Source of the DNA: Leptospira ainazelensis
GTDB lineage: Bacteria > Spirochaetota > Leptospiria > Leptospirales > Leptospiraceae
Assembly (NCBI RefSeq): GCF_016918785.1
Contig: NZ_JAFFPT010000004.1
Span: 62,001-126,000 of the forward strand
DNA: 64,000 bases
Direction: 5' to 3'
The notes below the pieces were generated by a model, which was given only the letters and a program-made list of their open reading frames with translations, did not search any database and was not told the DNA's origin. The position numbers and the translations under genes are program-made. Below are positions 11,773 through 27,978 of this stretch, piece by piece (position 1 is the stretch's first letter; every line of letters begins with the position of its first letter).

Positions 11773-11841
11773 TTTCGTTGCCGAATACGATCGGCCCCGT
11801 TAATACGAAGACCGACCCTTTGAAAAAGAAATTCTCTAACT

Positions 11842-12615
11842 TCAATATTTAAAAGAATAAGACAATTCGAACAGACGATTGTGAGTCGTGGTATCTTCCA
11901 TCGCACCCGTCGCACGATACAATCGAGGAATGGCAACTGCGGCGATAAAAATTCCGCTGTATTTTGCATCGAAGATATTTCCGCTCGGGCCGGGTTTGTT
12001 GAGAAGATTGTCGACAGCGCTCTTTTTATCGTTATTGCTCATTACGAAATAGTAAGCGAGTCCGCCTATCAGTAGATCGGTAAGTAGATAAAAGGAAGAC
12101 CTGGAAAACGCGTCCCCCGAAGTATAAACGGGCGACTTACGAGCGTTATACATTACTGAAAATGCGGGTGAAACCAAATTTAATCCCTGGGAGATGAGAT
12201 GAGATTTTTTTTCCAATTTTTCGAAACGCTCTTCACCCGCTGGAGACGCTCCCGTTACAGAGCCGATTCCGTTGGCATCCTTTCTTTGTAATTCTTCCTG
12301 AAAATAATTTCGAAACGCTTTTTCCATTCCGGCCTTAGGCGCTTCGATTCGCATGATACTTACGTTATCGCGCTTCGCAAATTCTCCCAAATAAACGTTA
12401 AACGCATATCTTGAATACCATGGATTTGTATAATGGTATTTAAAACCTTTTGTCTTTTTACTGAGTTTAACGGAACCTTCCGCAAATTTACTCAAAGCCG
12501 TAAAAACTCTCATATTATTGTCCTCGATCTTTCCTTCGATCTCGATGACTTCGGAAGCGAACGTAGGAATCGCGGCAAAAAAGAATAAGATAGAAAGAAA
12601 ATAAAAACGATTCAC
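11842..12615 (-). CDS. Exported protein of unknown function
   Basis: Not recognised. The 257-residue protein starts with a signal sequence (LSILFFFAAIPTFAS) and a probable type I cleavage site near residue 20. The mature part starts with IEIEGKIEDNNMRVFTAL, contains a short hydrophobic stretch near residues 180-193 (LLIGGLAYYFVM) and another near residues 226-236, so it may be anchored or be part of an outer membrane assembly. The start is GTG at 12615, overlapping the stop of the CPBP gene by four bases (GTGA) with a GGGGGAG ribosome binding site upstream, so it is translated together with that protease. A joint role is suggested only by this coupling. Confidence 0.6.
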   Translation of the reverse strand: MNRFYFLSILFFFAAIPTFASEVIEIEGKIEDNNMRVFTALSKFAEGSVKLSKKTKGFKYHYTNPWYSRYAFNVYLGEFAKRDNVSIMRIEAPKAGMEKAFRNYFQEELQRKDANGIGSVTGASPAGEERFEKLEKKSHLISQGLNLVSPAFSVMYNARKSPVYTSGDAFSRSSFYLLTDLLIGGLAYYFVMSNNDKKSAVDNLLNKPGPSGNIFDAKYSGIFIAAVAIPRLYRATGAMEDTTTHNRLFELSYSFKY

Positions 12616-13523
12616 TGAATATCTCCCCCTTTGATAAAGGCGATCAATAACATGATGGAATTATAACTAACGTGTGCGGAGATCGAGTACCAGATATTTC
12701 CGGTTCTTAGATAAAAAAGTCCGAAGAACATTCCGACGAAACTCAGTAAGATAGGAACGCTAATCGAAGATTGCCCGCTATAATGGACCAGCCCGAATAC
12801 GACGGAGGTAAATAATAAACCAGGCATCTCCAAACCTTTCGCCTGAAATTGTTTGAGGCAAAATCCTCTAAAGAAAATTTCCTCCACAATTCCCGTAATC
12901 AATCCCACGCTGTATAAGGACCAGAGCAACAAGGACCGGTTCCCTTTCATCTCTCGGAAAAGAACTTCTTGAAATTCATTCGGTGTTTGTTTCCCAAAAA
13001 TTTTGGTAAGAAAGAATCCGAATACTATGACAAAAAGAAAAACTAAAGCTCCGAGTCCGGCGCCTGTAAACATCGTCTTTAGAGTAAACGGATCGCCCAG
13101 GTTGGAGTATTCCGCTTTGAAAAAACGAACTAAAATAAAATATGCAGGAAGTATAAAACATAAGGCCCAGATCAATCTGTCCACAATCAGAAGCCAAGGT
13201 TTTTCCTTTACCATCACTTCGATATAACGTTGATAGATCTGTTTAGTATCAGTCTGAATTTCCTTTTGAAATTTCTCAGTGGTTTCCTTATAAATCTCTG
13301 CCCGCGTCTCCGCGTCCAAATAAGGGAAATCACTTGGTAATTCTTTGGAAATCAACACCGTGAGTACGATCGAAGTGGCGATCAACGGAAGGAGCACGTA
13401 AGTCCCGAGGATTAAAACAAGAAGCTGCTGAAATGCGATAAATACCGGTTCAAACGGTTTATTTTTCGGGTTACCGGTAGTTTCTAAGGATTCCATTGGA
13501 TCGGGAGTCTCGGTTACAAGCAT
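12612..13523 (-). CDS. CPBP family intramembrane glutamic endopeptidase
   Basis: A membrane protease-like protein of 303 residues, related to the CAAX protease Rce1. All motifs are present: GIVEEIFFRG (EExxxR) near residue 210, the FGLVHYS motif with its histidine near residue 243, and HVSYN (HxxxN) near residue 283. There are about eight hydrophobic segments; a charged cytoplasmic loop of about 75 residues (residues 60-130) separates the first from the rest. Such proteins cleave within or near the membrane, and bacterial members take part in bacteriocin self-immunity or peptide maturation; the substrate here is unknown. Its ATG lies 63 bases from the divergent M23 gene start, so the two share a promoter region. 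Confidence 0.88.
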   Translation of the reverse strand: MLVTETPDPMESLETTGNPKNKPFEPVFIAFQQLLVLILGTYVLLPLIATSIVLTVLISKELPSDFPYLDAETRAEIYKETTEKFQKEIQTDTKQIYQRYIEVMVKEKPWLLIVDRLIWALCFILPAYFILVRFFKAEYSNLGDPFTLKTMFTGAGLGALVFLFVIVFGFFLTKIFGKQTPNEFQEVLFREMKGNRSLLLWSLYSVGLITGIVEEIFFRGFCLKQFQAKGLEMPGLLFTSVVFGLVHYSGQSSISVPILLSFVGMFFGLFYLRTGNIWYSISAHVSYNSIMLLIAFIKGGDIQ

Positions 13524-13585
<62 letters not shown>

Positions 13586-14506
13586 ATGATACGATCTCTC
13601 AAGTATCCAATCGGAATGATAACCGTGATCCTCGCGGTTATTTTTTTCGAGAATCCGATTCACTCCCGTCAAAAATCGGAGCTTCTTCGAAATCTTGACT
13701 ATAATAACCAGTCCATCAAACGCCTTCGAGAGGACGTGAAGAACAATCTTAGAATCTCGGTTTCCAATTTAGAAAGATCGGAACTGACGTCTCTTGAATT
13801 CTATCGATATGTCGTGAAGAAAGAAGATAATTTCTTCAAGATCATGGCGCGAACAGGAATGGATATAGACACGCTTTCTTCGGTAAATAGCCTTTCTTCA
13901 CCGTATGACATTTATCCCGGCATGGAACTGACGATTCCGAATATGCGAGGAATCTACGATTTGGATGAAAAGGAAAACTCCGCGTCGGTTCAGAGAAAAC
14001 TTTCAAAAAAATACAACCTCGCCGAGAAGTTTGTGAATTACGATGAAAGTAAAGGAATGTGGTTTATTCCCGGAAAAGGACTTCCGAAAGAAGAGAGGTC
14101 TTTTTTTTACGGAATGGCTTTTTTCCGCCCGCTCGGAGACGAGGGAATTATATCTTCCAGATTTGGAAAAAGAAAAGACCCGTTTACAAGAAAGGAAACC
14201 TTTCACGGAGGAATGGACATCGCCGCGGACGAAGGCACTCCCGTTTTCGCTTCGGCGGACGGAGAAGTTTCATTCTCCGATAAAAAAGGCGGTTACGGCA
14301 ATTTAATCGTTTTGAATCATCGACTCGGCTATGAAACGTTATACGGTCATTTGAGTTCCATCACAGTACGTCCGGGAGAAAAAGTCCGAAAGGGTCAAAA
14401 GATCGGGGAAGTAGGTCAAACGGGAAGAGCTACCGGAAATCATCTGCACTTTGAAGTGAGAAGATTCAACCAAAGACAAAGACCCGTTTTCAGAGATCAT
14501 GCTTAA
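13586..14506 (+). CDS. Exported LysM domain and M23 family metallopeptidase
   Basis: A cell-wall hydrolase of the lysostaphin/LytM type. The chosen ATG at 13586 lies at the start of the signal sequence (IGMITVILAVIFF); the longer frame from 13496 adds 30 residues that run into the opposite gene. Parts in order: coiled, charged spacer (residues 30-75), a LysM peptidoglycan-binding domain (YVVKKEDNFFKIMARTG to LTIPN, about residues 76-120), a linker, and the M23 peptidase domain (about 180-300). The zinc ligands are visible in HGGMDIA and HLHFEV, and the conserved GNLIVLNH and YGHLS segments are in place. It probably cuts peptide cross-links in peptidoglycan, or, if inactive in vivo, activates amidases. 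It overlaps the next gene by eight bases. Confidence 0.92.
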   Translation: MIRSLKYPIGMITVILAVIFFENPIHSRQKSELLRNLDYNNQSIKRLREDVKNNLRISVSNLERSELTSLEFYRYVVKKEDNFFKIMARTGMDIDTLSSVNSLSSPYDIYPGMELTIPNMRGIYDLDEKENSASVQRKLSKKYNLAEKFVNYDESKGMWFIPGKGLPKEERSFFYGMAFFRPLGDEGIISSRFGKRKDPFTRKETFHGGMDIAADEGTPVFASADGEVSFSDKKGGYGNLIVLNHRLGYETLYGHLSSITVRPGEKVRKGQKIGEVGQTGRATGNHLHFEVRRFNQRQRPVFRDHA

Positions 14507-15581
14507 AAAAATCACTCTATTCCTATTCGTCTTAATTCTAACCTCCCTTACTTTCCTAGGCATTTTATTCTTTCGCCCCGGAAAGATCTCCACGGAAAGT
14601 TATCTTCCCGATTCTCCTTTTGATACGGAAAAGAACAACCATCTTCTGGAAGCGGAGTGGATTCATAAGGACGTTTTAGAACAGCCTTACGGAATCGCAG
14701 TGGATAGTTCGGGTTTTATTTATACCGGCACTAAAGACAAAAAAATAATCCGAATTCGGACAAACGAAAAGGTGGAAGTTTTTGCGACGTTAGATGGAAG
14801 ACCTTTAGGAATGAGTTTCGATCGCCAAGGAAATCTTTTACTCTGCGTGGAAGAAGTGGGAATCGTTTCCATTTCTAAGGACGGATCCCAAAAAATTCTT
14901 ATCTCAAAACTCCCGGATGGAAGTCCTTTACGTTTTCCTCATGCGATCGAAGTTGCCCGAGACGGGAGAATCTACTTCACCGTTTCCAGCAAAGCCCATT
15001 CTTTCAAAGACTCTTTTTTGGAGGAATTGGCCTCGCTTCCGAACGGGATGATTCTTACGGCGGATAAGAATCTAATCTCATTAGAAATATTGAATGAAGA
15101 ATTGTACTACCCGACCGGAATCGCCTTGTCCGCGAATGAGAGTTTTCTCTTAGTTACCGAACCTTTTCGTCACAGGGTCTCATCGGTTCCGCTTTTCGGA
15201 CCCAAGCGGGGAATCGAAAAATTCTTCCTTACAAACATGCCGGGAATTCCCGGTCTGATATCGAGTAACGCCGGATCGTTTTGGATCGGGGTTCCGTATT
15301 ATCGAAATGAAATTTTAGATAAAACGCAAGAATACCCCGAGATCAAAAATCTTTTGGCGGGACTTCCGAGAATTTTTTATGCGAGAAATTCGCCGAGGGG
15401 GTTTGTGATCGCGATGAATGAATTCGGAGACATTACCGCAAACTATCAGGATTTTTCCGGAACTTCGATTCACGGAATCACTGCGGTTCTAAATCACGCA
15501 GGAAATATTTATTTGGTTTCTTCGACTCAGGGAAAAATCGCAAAGATGAAACCCGTCGTCGAAGAAATTCGTTTTTTCTAA
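14499..15581 (+). CDS. Membrane-anchored beta-propeller protein, SMP-30/strictosidine synthase-like
   Basis: The 360-residue protein has an N-terminal hydrophobic anchor (LFLFVLILTSLTFLGILFF), then a six-bladed beta-propeller fold of the SMP-30/gluconolaconase/strictosidine synthase-like superfamily. Signature repeats are visible: QPYGIAVDSSGFIYTG near residue 60, LGMSFDRQGNLLLC near residue 103, FPHAIEVARDGRIYFT near residue 145, and PTGIALSANESFLLVTE near residue 206. Enzymes of this fold hydrolyse lactones or phosphotriesters, but the catalytic residues cannot be assigned by eye. The ATG overlaps the M23 stop region by eight bases, so the two are cotranslated. It ends five bases before the convergent cysI stop. 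Confidence 0.78.
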   Translation: MLKKITLFLFVLILTSLTFLGILFFRPGKISTESYLPDSPFDTEKNNHLLEAEWIHKDVLEQPYGIAVDSSGFIYTGTKDKKIIRIRTNEKVEVFATLDGRPLGMSFDRQGNLLLCVEEVGIVSISKDGSQKILISKLPDGSPLRFPHAIEVARDGRIYFTVSSKAHSFKDSFLEELASLPNGMILTADKNLISLEILNEELYYPTGIALSANESFLLVTEPFRHRVSSVPLFGPKRGIEKFFLTNMPGIPGLISSNAGSFWIGVPYYRNEILDKTQEYPEIKNLLAGLPRIFYARNSPRGFVIAMNEFGDITANYQDFSGTSIHGITAVLNHAGNIYLVSSTQGKIAKMKPVVEEIRFF

Positions 15582-15586
15582 TATTC

Positions 15587-17272
<1,686 letters not shown>

Positions 17273-17313
17273 GATTTAGATTTTTCCTTTTTCGGGTTTA
17301 TGATTTCGTTCTA

Positions 17314-17916
17314 TTATTTTTGATTCGCGGAAGAGCTGAAATATTCTTCTTTGAGAGTTTGTAAAAGATTCTTTAAAACTCTTTTTCTTCGATCCACGTC
17401 GGGCAGGATCGATTTAAGTTCCTTTCTAAATTCGATCAACTCTTGAAAATCTTCCTCGTGATCGTTCGGGATGAGTTCGTCCAAAGCGGACTTGACCACG
17501 CCCGACAAACCGGCAAAATTTCCTTCTGTGGAAATCGCAATTCTCAAGGGCCCGCGATCCAAAACCGCTGCGGAGTAAAAATCGCAATTGGAAGGATCGT
17601 CCGCACAGTTGATCCAAATCTTCCAAGAATGCGCGTATTCGCAAAGTCTACGATTCAGCTCTGAATCGTTCGTTGCGGAGAAAACAAGCGCACGGCCTTG
17701 GAGATCGGAAAAATCCACGGATCTATATTCGATCTTGATCTCGGGATGTTGATCCAAGATCGCAACGACTTCTCTACAGGCTTCGAGAGTGATTACGGTG
17801 ATCTTCGCTCTACAATCGATGAGATGAGGAAGTTTTTCAAGGGCGACCTTGCCGCCGCCGACCAAAAGTATATTCTTATTTTCTAAATTAAGAAACGCGG
17901 GATATTTACGACTCAT
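17314..17916 (-). CDS. Precorrin-2 dehydrogenase / sirohydrochlorin ferrochelatase-like (Met8/CysG N-domain)
   Basis: Makes siroheme for CysI by oxidising precorrin-2 and possibly inserting iron. The chosen start at 17916 has an excellent GGAGG six bases upstream and begins MSRKYPAFLNLENKNILLVGGG, the typical start of this family with its NAD-binding glycine motif; the longer frame upstream is cobA read out of frame. Further family motifs: VVAI..HPEIKIEYRSV, VFSATNDSELN near residue 82, NCADDPSNCDFYSAAV and LRIAISTEGNFAGLSG. The length, 200 residues, matches a stand-alone N-domain of CysG, while the methyltransferase half is the separate neighbouring gene; the overlap between them is 11 bases. 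Confidence 0.9.
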   Translation of the reverse strand: MSRKYPAFLNLENKNILLVGGGKVALEKLPHLIDCRAKITVITLEACREVVAILDQHPEIKIEYRSVDFSDLQGRALVFSATNDSELNRRLCEYAHSWKIWINCADDPSNCDFYSAAVLDRGPLRIAISTEGNFAGLSGVVKSALDELIPNDHEEDFQELIEFRKELKSILPDVDRRKRVLKNLLQTLKEEYFSSSANQK

Positions 17917-18709
17917 TCTTTTCCTCCGAAATTTGCGAAAAGAATGCCGCGGATTCTTTTTTTTGTAAAAACTGAACCACCTTTCCGATGTAAACGATGC
18001 CGGGCCCCTTTGTCCTTTTTTCCAAATAAGAATCGGCCGCTTCACCGAGAGTACAAGTTTGAATCTTACAATTTTGCAAAGACGCGTTTTCCACGAGCGC
18101 GACGGGGAGTTCTTCGGAACTTCCGTGATCCAAGAGTAACTTTGCAATTTTAGGAAGCGAAGTTGTTCCCATAAAAAGAGCGATCGTTCCCTTAAATTTT
18201 GCAAACCATTCCCAATCCGTTTCTTCATTGAGAACGGTATGTCCGTCCATGATCAAAACCTGACGAGAGAGCCCTCTATGTGTTAACGGAAATCCGGCGA
18301 ATGAAGAACCCGCGTTGAGAGAACTCACGCCGGGGACGATTTCGTATTCTATATTATGATTAATTAATGTAATTAATTCTTCGCCGCCTCTGCCGAAAAC
18401 GAATGGATCTCCGCCTTTGAGACGAACCACATTTTTTCCGGAAAGTGCGTAAGAAAGAAGAAGCTGATTGATCTCTTCTTGAGTGGCCGAATGAGCGCCC
18501 GAACGTTTTCCAACGTAGTGAACAAGCGCATCCTTCGGAAAAATTTCGAGAAAAGAAGGATCCAGAAGCGCGTCATACAAAATGACTTCGGCCTTTGTAA
18601 GAATCCGATACGCTCGAAGAGTGAGGTCTTCCGGATTTCCGGGACCGCCTCCCACGAGAAAAACCTTTCCCGGCTTTTGCAGATCGGAATTGGAATCGGA
18701 GGTCGTCAT
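17906..18709 (-). CDS. cobA: Uroporphyrinogen-III C-methyltransferase
   Basis: Adds two methyl groups from S-adenosylmethionine to uroporphyrinogen III to form precorrin-2, the branch point to siroheme and vitamin B12. The 267-residue protein starts with VFLVGGGPGNPEDLTLRA, the N-terminal SAM-binding signature, followed by ADVILYDALL-like, VGKRSGAHSATQEEIN, and VRLKGGDPFVFGRGGEE, all hallmarks of SumT/CobA. Later segments YEIVPGVSSLNAG and PLTHRGLS are also typical. A GGAG at nine bases from the ATG lies inside the end of cysN, four bases upstream. The gene serves the siroheme made for CysI; since the same product feeds cobalamin, a link to the B12 genes at the window's left edge is possible. 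Confidence 0.93.
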   Translation of the reverse strand: MTTSDSNSDLQKPGKVFLVGGGPGNPEDLTLRAYRILTKAEVILYDALLDPSFLEIFPKDALVHYVGKRSGAHSATQEEINQLLLSYALSGKNVVRLKGGDPFVFGRGGEELITLINHNIEYEIVPGVSSLNAGSSFAGFPLTHRGLSRQVLIMDGHTVLNEETDWEWFAKFKGTIALFMGTTSLPKIAKLLLDHGSSEELPVALVENASLQNCKIQTCTLGEAADSYLEKRTKGPGIVYIGKVVQFLQKKESAAFFSQISEEKNES

Positions 18710-18713
18710 GAAC

Positions 18714-21615
<2,902 letters not shown>

Positions 21616-21731
21616 GTTCGTGATAATCAAAGTCTCGAATTGGAGGCTTAGGCATCCAGCTTGATTTTATTATTTATCCAAGAAATAGTCCAGATTTAAG
21701 AGAAAGTGGAGCTATTTATTTACCAAAGTCC

Positions 21732-21766
<35 letters not shown>

Positions 21767-21829
21767 CGAGTCTTTGAAAGAGACATTTTCTCAGTCTTAC
21801 TGGAAATTTCGGAAACAAAAATAGGAATT

Positions 21830-22350
21830 TTGTCGGAACTCCGATTTCTCCCGTCAAATAGCGCGCGCCACTCTGATTGGGTTCATATCCTTACCCACAA
21901 GTTGGAAAAGCGATTTTGAATCAGGCGATCCCAATCAAAATTTTTTGTAGGAGTTCCTACAAAAGCTCTGAGAGAGAATATTCCTTGCAAAATAATGATT
22001 TTCTGATAGAGCAAAGTCGTCCGAGTTTTCCACCACCCGCCCCGCCACCCAAAAACAGGGCGGGGCTTTTGTTTTACGGAGGACTGTCGTTGTTACGACA
22101 GTTTTTTCTTAAGATTCAGTCCACTTTGTGGGTAAGGATATGCAAAAATAGGGCGGGGCGCGCGACTTTCACGGAGGAACGTCGGAGTTCCGACAGATTC
22201 TTCTTGAGATTCAATCCACTTTTGGGTTAGGTTATGCGGATTGGGTTTGGAGGTGGTGGCTCGTGGGAAAAATTCCGAAATTTCTCCCTATCACAAAGTG
22301 AGGTTCCTTTGCAACGAAAAAGACATCTGCCCATTTGTAGGAACTCCTAA
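21830..22350. repeat. Cluster of short intergenic repeats and palindromes
   Basis: The 766-base gap between cysH and the CPBP-like gene contains related short elements. A 22-base element at 21884-21905 occurs again in inverted orientation at 22121-22142 with 20 of 22 bases matching. Palindromes with a GGA..TCC core lie at 21834, 21943-21964 and 22190. Two imperfect tandem copies of an approximately 95-base unit with GGGCGGGG, ACGGAGGA and a GTCG..CGAC hairpin run from about 22054 to 22240. A 117-codon open frame across this region is repeat-derived and not a gene by its composition. The repeats resemble the abundant dispersed intergenic elements of pathogenic Leptospira (knowledge from memory). 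Confidence 0.75.
21943..21964. repeat. Perfect 10-base-stem palindrome
   Basis: Ten complementary bases on each side of a two-base centre (TTTTGTAGGA GT TCCTACAAAA). Related partial copies occur at 22336-22348 and 23653-23664. Such a perfect symmetric element could form a hairpin in mRNA or bind a dimeric protein; no T-run terminator signature stands out. Confidence 0.7.
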
Positions 22351-22396
22351 AGAAAGTATTGGAAAATTTGATTCGACAAACTCCAATCAGTTCCAA

Positions 22397-23308
22397 ATGG
22401 AAATAATTTCGATCCTAAGAGGTTTTTTTCGAAAAAAACCGAAGATCTACCTTCTTCTTTTTGGACTTTACGGCTCGGCCTTTCTCATCCTCTTTCTGAA
22501 TGAAGAATTCGGATTTCCCCTTCTCACCTCAAAACACTTTCCTACAAAGGCGATCAGCGCAGTGGTAGTTTACGGAATTCTAATCTTCTTTTTCTATTGG
22601 AATCTTTCGCAAAAAAGAAGAAGCCTTTTACAAAAAAAAGGAGCCGTCGGTTTTCTTCTTACCTTTTGGATCTGTCTGATCGGTCTCGAACTTTTGAATC
22701 TTCCGTTTGAAAAGATTCTCATCCATTTACCGAGAGAATATATGTTTTGGTCTTGGAAGGTTCTCAAACAAATGGTTCAATTGTTTCCTCTGCTTTTACT
22801 ACCCTTGTTTTATGATTTTTATAGAAACGGAACGAATCCGATTCCCTTTGAAAAAAAGAAAAACGTTTCCTATTATCCGATCTTGCTTCTTGGAATTGCG
22901 CTTTCAGCGATCGGATCTTTTATACCCGGATTTAAGGAATTTTATCCGAGAGCCCCTTTGAGTTCGGAACAATTCTTCTATCACGCGACTTGGATCACGA
23001 CTTTCATTTTTGAAATCGTCTATCTTGCGACTTTTTTCTTTACGGAATTCTTTTTTAGGAAATTTCTCATACGATATCTTTCCGGAGCGGGAAGATATCA
23101 CGCGGTCGGGATGAGTGCGCTCATTTACGGTCTGGTGCACTTTCAAAAACCGAACGGTGAAATTTTGAGTTCCTTTTTCGGAGGATTGTTGATGGGAGCT
23201 TTGAGCATTCGAACCCATTCGATTCGGGGCGGACTTTACGCGCACATCGCACTTGCCGCGGGAATGGAATTTTTTACCGGCATTTATGTTTGGGAAAAAC
23301 TTCTTTAA
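22397..23308 (+). CDS. CPBP-like integral membrane protein, degenerate motifs
   Basis: A polytopic membrane protein of about 303 residues with eight hydrophobic segments, related to CPBP intramembrane proteases. The start at 22397 begins exactly before the first charged-hydrophobic transition; the 52 extra residues of the longer frame lie in the repeat region. The protease motifs are only partly kept: motif 1 reads TEFFFR where the first of two glutamates should be, motif 2 YGLVHFQ is intact with its histidine, and motif 3 HIALAAG has the histidine but no asparagine at the usual place. It could be an inactive relative or a non-proteolytic membrane protein. Monocistronic by spacing. Confidence 0.72.
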   Translation: MEIISILRGFFRKKPKIYLLLFGLYGSAFLILFLNEEFGFPLLTSKHFPTKAISAVVVYGILIFFFYWNLSQKRRSLLQKKGAVGFLLTFWICLIGLELLNLPFEKILIHLPREYMFWSWKVLKQMVQLFPLLLLPLFYDFYRNGTNPIPFEKKKNVSYYPILLLGIALSAIGSFIPGFKEFYPRAPLSSEQFFYHATWITTFIFEIVYLATFFFTEFFFRKFLIRYLSGAGRYHAVGMSALIYGLVHFQKPNGEILSSFFGGLLMGALSIRTHSIRGGLYAHIALAAGMEFFTGIYVWEKLL

Positions 23309-23835
23309 ATTTTCGGGCGACTCCTGCGCGATTCATTTATAAAGAAGAAGCGGAACAACGATTTGGCGCAGGACCGGGCTCTTCATTCCAATCTGCAAAG
23401 CGCCATCCAAACGATTTCGAAAAATTAGAACTTACGATAAACGATAGCGCATTGCAGGATTTCCATTTCGATCCCTGTCGCGAGCGAAACTCGTAAAAAA
23501 GATAGACTCGACTTTATATCGAAATTTTTCTAAAACAGATTCCTATCCATTTTGAGAAAAAAGGAAGTCGGTTCTAAAGAAAAAAACTGTTCATTCGTTT
23601 CGAATCGGTATTGATTCAAGTAACATCCAAGAATTCGTTCAAAAACTAAAACTGTAGGAACTCCAATCAAAATTGAACTTCGGTAAATCCTTTAGAAAGT
23701 TCATAAGCGGTTCGGGGAATAATCCGTGAGAACTCCCGCATTTTTACTACAACTTATCGAGTTTTTGTAAACGATTTCTTTCAGGGTTTTGGGACAAGCG
23801 CCAACTTTCAAATGTCCTGATAAGATTCTTAAAAG
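23309..23835. other. Intergenic region with repeat fragments, no supported gene
   Basis: The 527 bases hold no convincing coding region; a 68-codon frame from 23290 starts inside the CPBP-like gene and has no family features. A GTAGGAACTCC fragment of the palindromic repeat family occurs at 23654-23664. The left part has no A+T-rich or palindromic structure that I could call a terminator. Confidence 0.5.
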
Positions 23836-25741
23836 TCATCGGATTCCATTCACTTTTACGATACAAGCCCCGCGAATCGGAAATTGTTCCACCTCTTTTG
23901 AAAACTTGAGTTCACTGCCGGAAGGCCGAAGATTTCCTTCGATCTCTTCGCAGGACTTCGCGGCGATAAACCAATCCGGCTTTTCCAAAAGATTTTTCTC
24001 CCAGTCGAATTCTTCCTTTTTGCGTTTTTCTCTCACATCTTGACGATGGATAAAACCCGCACGATAAAAAGAAAGGGTCAGATCCGGACGATTGTGGTGT
24101 TCCAGAGGAAGTCGGTTCCAAAAAACGGAAGGCCTGTTTAGATTCTTCTTAAAAACCTCTTCCGCATCGGCCGCCGTATAAAACAGACTCGGATCCACTC
24201 CGGAAAAACAAAGATTGGTTCTTTCCCATACGTTGAAATGATTGTAGATCGAATAACCAGTCGTAAACATTAAAAAAACAGAATATATCAAGGTTGAAAA
24301 GAATTTTAATTTTTCGGAAAAAAACATTTCATAACAGAACATTCCGATCGAGACGAACATCGCGGGATACAAGTGATAGATATGTCGGGGTTGATGATTC
24401 GGAGTCATCAAAGTTAAACCGAGAATCGAAACCAAAATCGAAAGAATGAGAAAAAAAGAAGCGCCGATCCGTTTTTCTTTTTTGTAATTAAAAATTCCGA
24501 AACAAAGTCCCAAAAACAAACCGAATAAAAGAAGCGCACCGCCGTAAGGAGCGTAAAACGAATTCTCCAAGATCTCTTGAAAATACGTAAGGGAAAAAAC
24601 GGAACCGTCGCTTTGTCCCGGCAATAAACCGGCGCCTTGCACGTGACCGATCGTGCTGCTCGAACTCGAAAATCGATCCGGATGGAGTAAAACCCAGCAT
24701 CCAATCGGAAAAATACAATAGGTCCAAAAGTATTTCCATACCGGCGAAAACTCTTTAAAAAGCGACGATTCTCCTTTTTTCCTTTTGAAAGAAGGATAGA
24801 ATTCTTTCCAAAGAGAATGACTCACGCTGATCCAAAGGATGAGAACTCCCGTATAACGCAAAAGTCCCTTCGTTTTTCCGGGAAGAATTTCTTTGGAAAG
24901 AAGAACGGAAACAAGGATCAAAAGAAAACCGATCAAGATTGGAATCGCATTTTTTAAATTTTTTCGATACGAATTCAAAATTTGAAAAATAAGATCTTTT
25001 GTTTCGGCAAATCTAAAAAAGGATAAATACAAAACCCCGAAAAAGACAAAGATATAACCGTAAGGATACTTTGTATGAAACAAAACGTTCGCGCTGAAAA
25101 ATAAAAACCACGGAGAATACGAATCCGCGTTATGCGCTTTCTCTCGATTCGTTTCCGGATCCTTTTTGTCATTCGAGTTTTCTTCCGAAGAAAAATATGT
25201 TTCTAATTCCCAGAGGGCAAGGATCGCGGGAAGATAAAACAACCCTCCTTGGATCTCGAGCATTCCCGAAAACGTGTAATGCATCCATCCGGGATTCTGC
25301 AACAAACCGCCCCAAACAAACGGAAACAAAAACGCAGTCGCGATCCAAGATCGTTTTTCAGCAAATCGAAAGAGAATCCAAGGAACGATAAAAAACATCA
25401 AAATCAATTCCGCAAACGTAAACAAAGAAACCGGAGTTCCTCCGGGACCGAAAAAGAAAACAAGCGCGGCTTCCGGAAAATTTCGAAACACCGGCCAAGT
25501 CGGAGAATCAAAAGTCAATCTCAGTACGGTCCAAAGATCGAAGGAGCGAAAGGCCTCGGCAAATCGTATGGAAGTGACCAACCTTGCATCCGGATCCCAG
25601 GTCAAAAAGTTTTGATTGGGACAAAAGGTAAGAAATTTAAAATAGAGTTTCCGGAAATAGATTCCTAAAATGACGCACTGTGGAAGAAAAAATCCAATGG
25701 TTAGAAGTTTTGGAAATCGAAGAATCTCGGAGAATCGCATC

Positions 25742-25743
<2 letters not shown>
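23836..25743 (-). CDS. Polytopic membrane protein, GT-C glycosyltransferase-like
   Basis: About 635 residues with ten or more hydrophobic segments in the first 500 and a charged domain of about 130 residues at the C-terminus. After the first membrane segment comes WDPDAR near residue 55, an acidic motif in the place where GT-C transferases (ArnT, PMT, glycosyltransferase family 39) carry their catalytic aspartates, and [17 protein letters not shown] follows in the same loop. Such enzymes transfer sugars from lipid carriers to lipids or proteins. The start ATG at 25743 (or 25740) overlaps the start codons of the divergent gene 25742; the longer frame upstream would cover that gene's signal sequence and is rejected. 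The identification is by fold pattern only. Confidence 0.6.
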
Positions 25744-26851
<1,108 letters not shown>

Positions 26852-26966
26852 TACAAAAACGGAAATTCAAAGATTTCCATTACCAACAATTGAATTTCTT
26901 TTTTTGAAAAAGACTTTGTCTTGGGATCTGTTTCCTCGAAACTGTTTATCCGGGACACGGAAATGA

Positions 26967-27974
<1,008 letters not shown>

Positions 27975-27978
<4 letters not shown>

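Noticed and set aside
17917..18228. N-terminal extension of the Met8-like frame
   Set aside because: It is cobA read out of frame; the true start at 17916 has a GGAGG site.
21877..22230. 117-codon open frame in the repeat region
   Set aside because: Composition and segments such as repeated arginine/phenylalanine runs follow the underlying repeat copies; no ribosome binding site or family match.
22054..22240. CRISPR array
   Set aside because: Only two imperfect tandem units, no spacers of constant length and no cas genes.
23290..23496. 68-codon frame after the CPBP-like gene
   Set aside because: Overlaps that gene's end, lacks a start site and any recognised feature.
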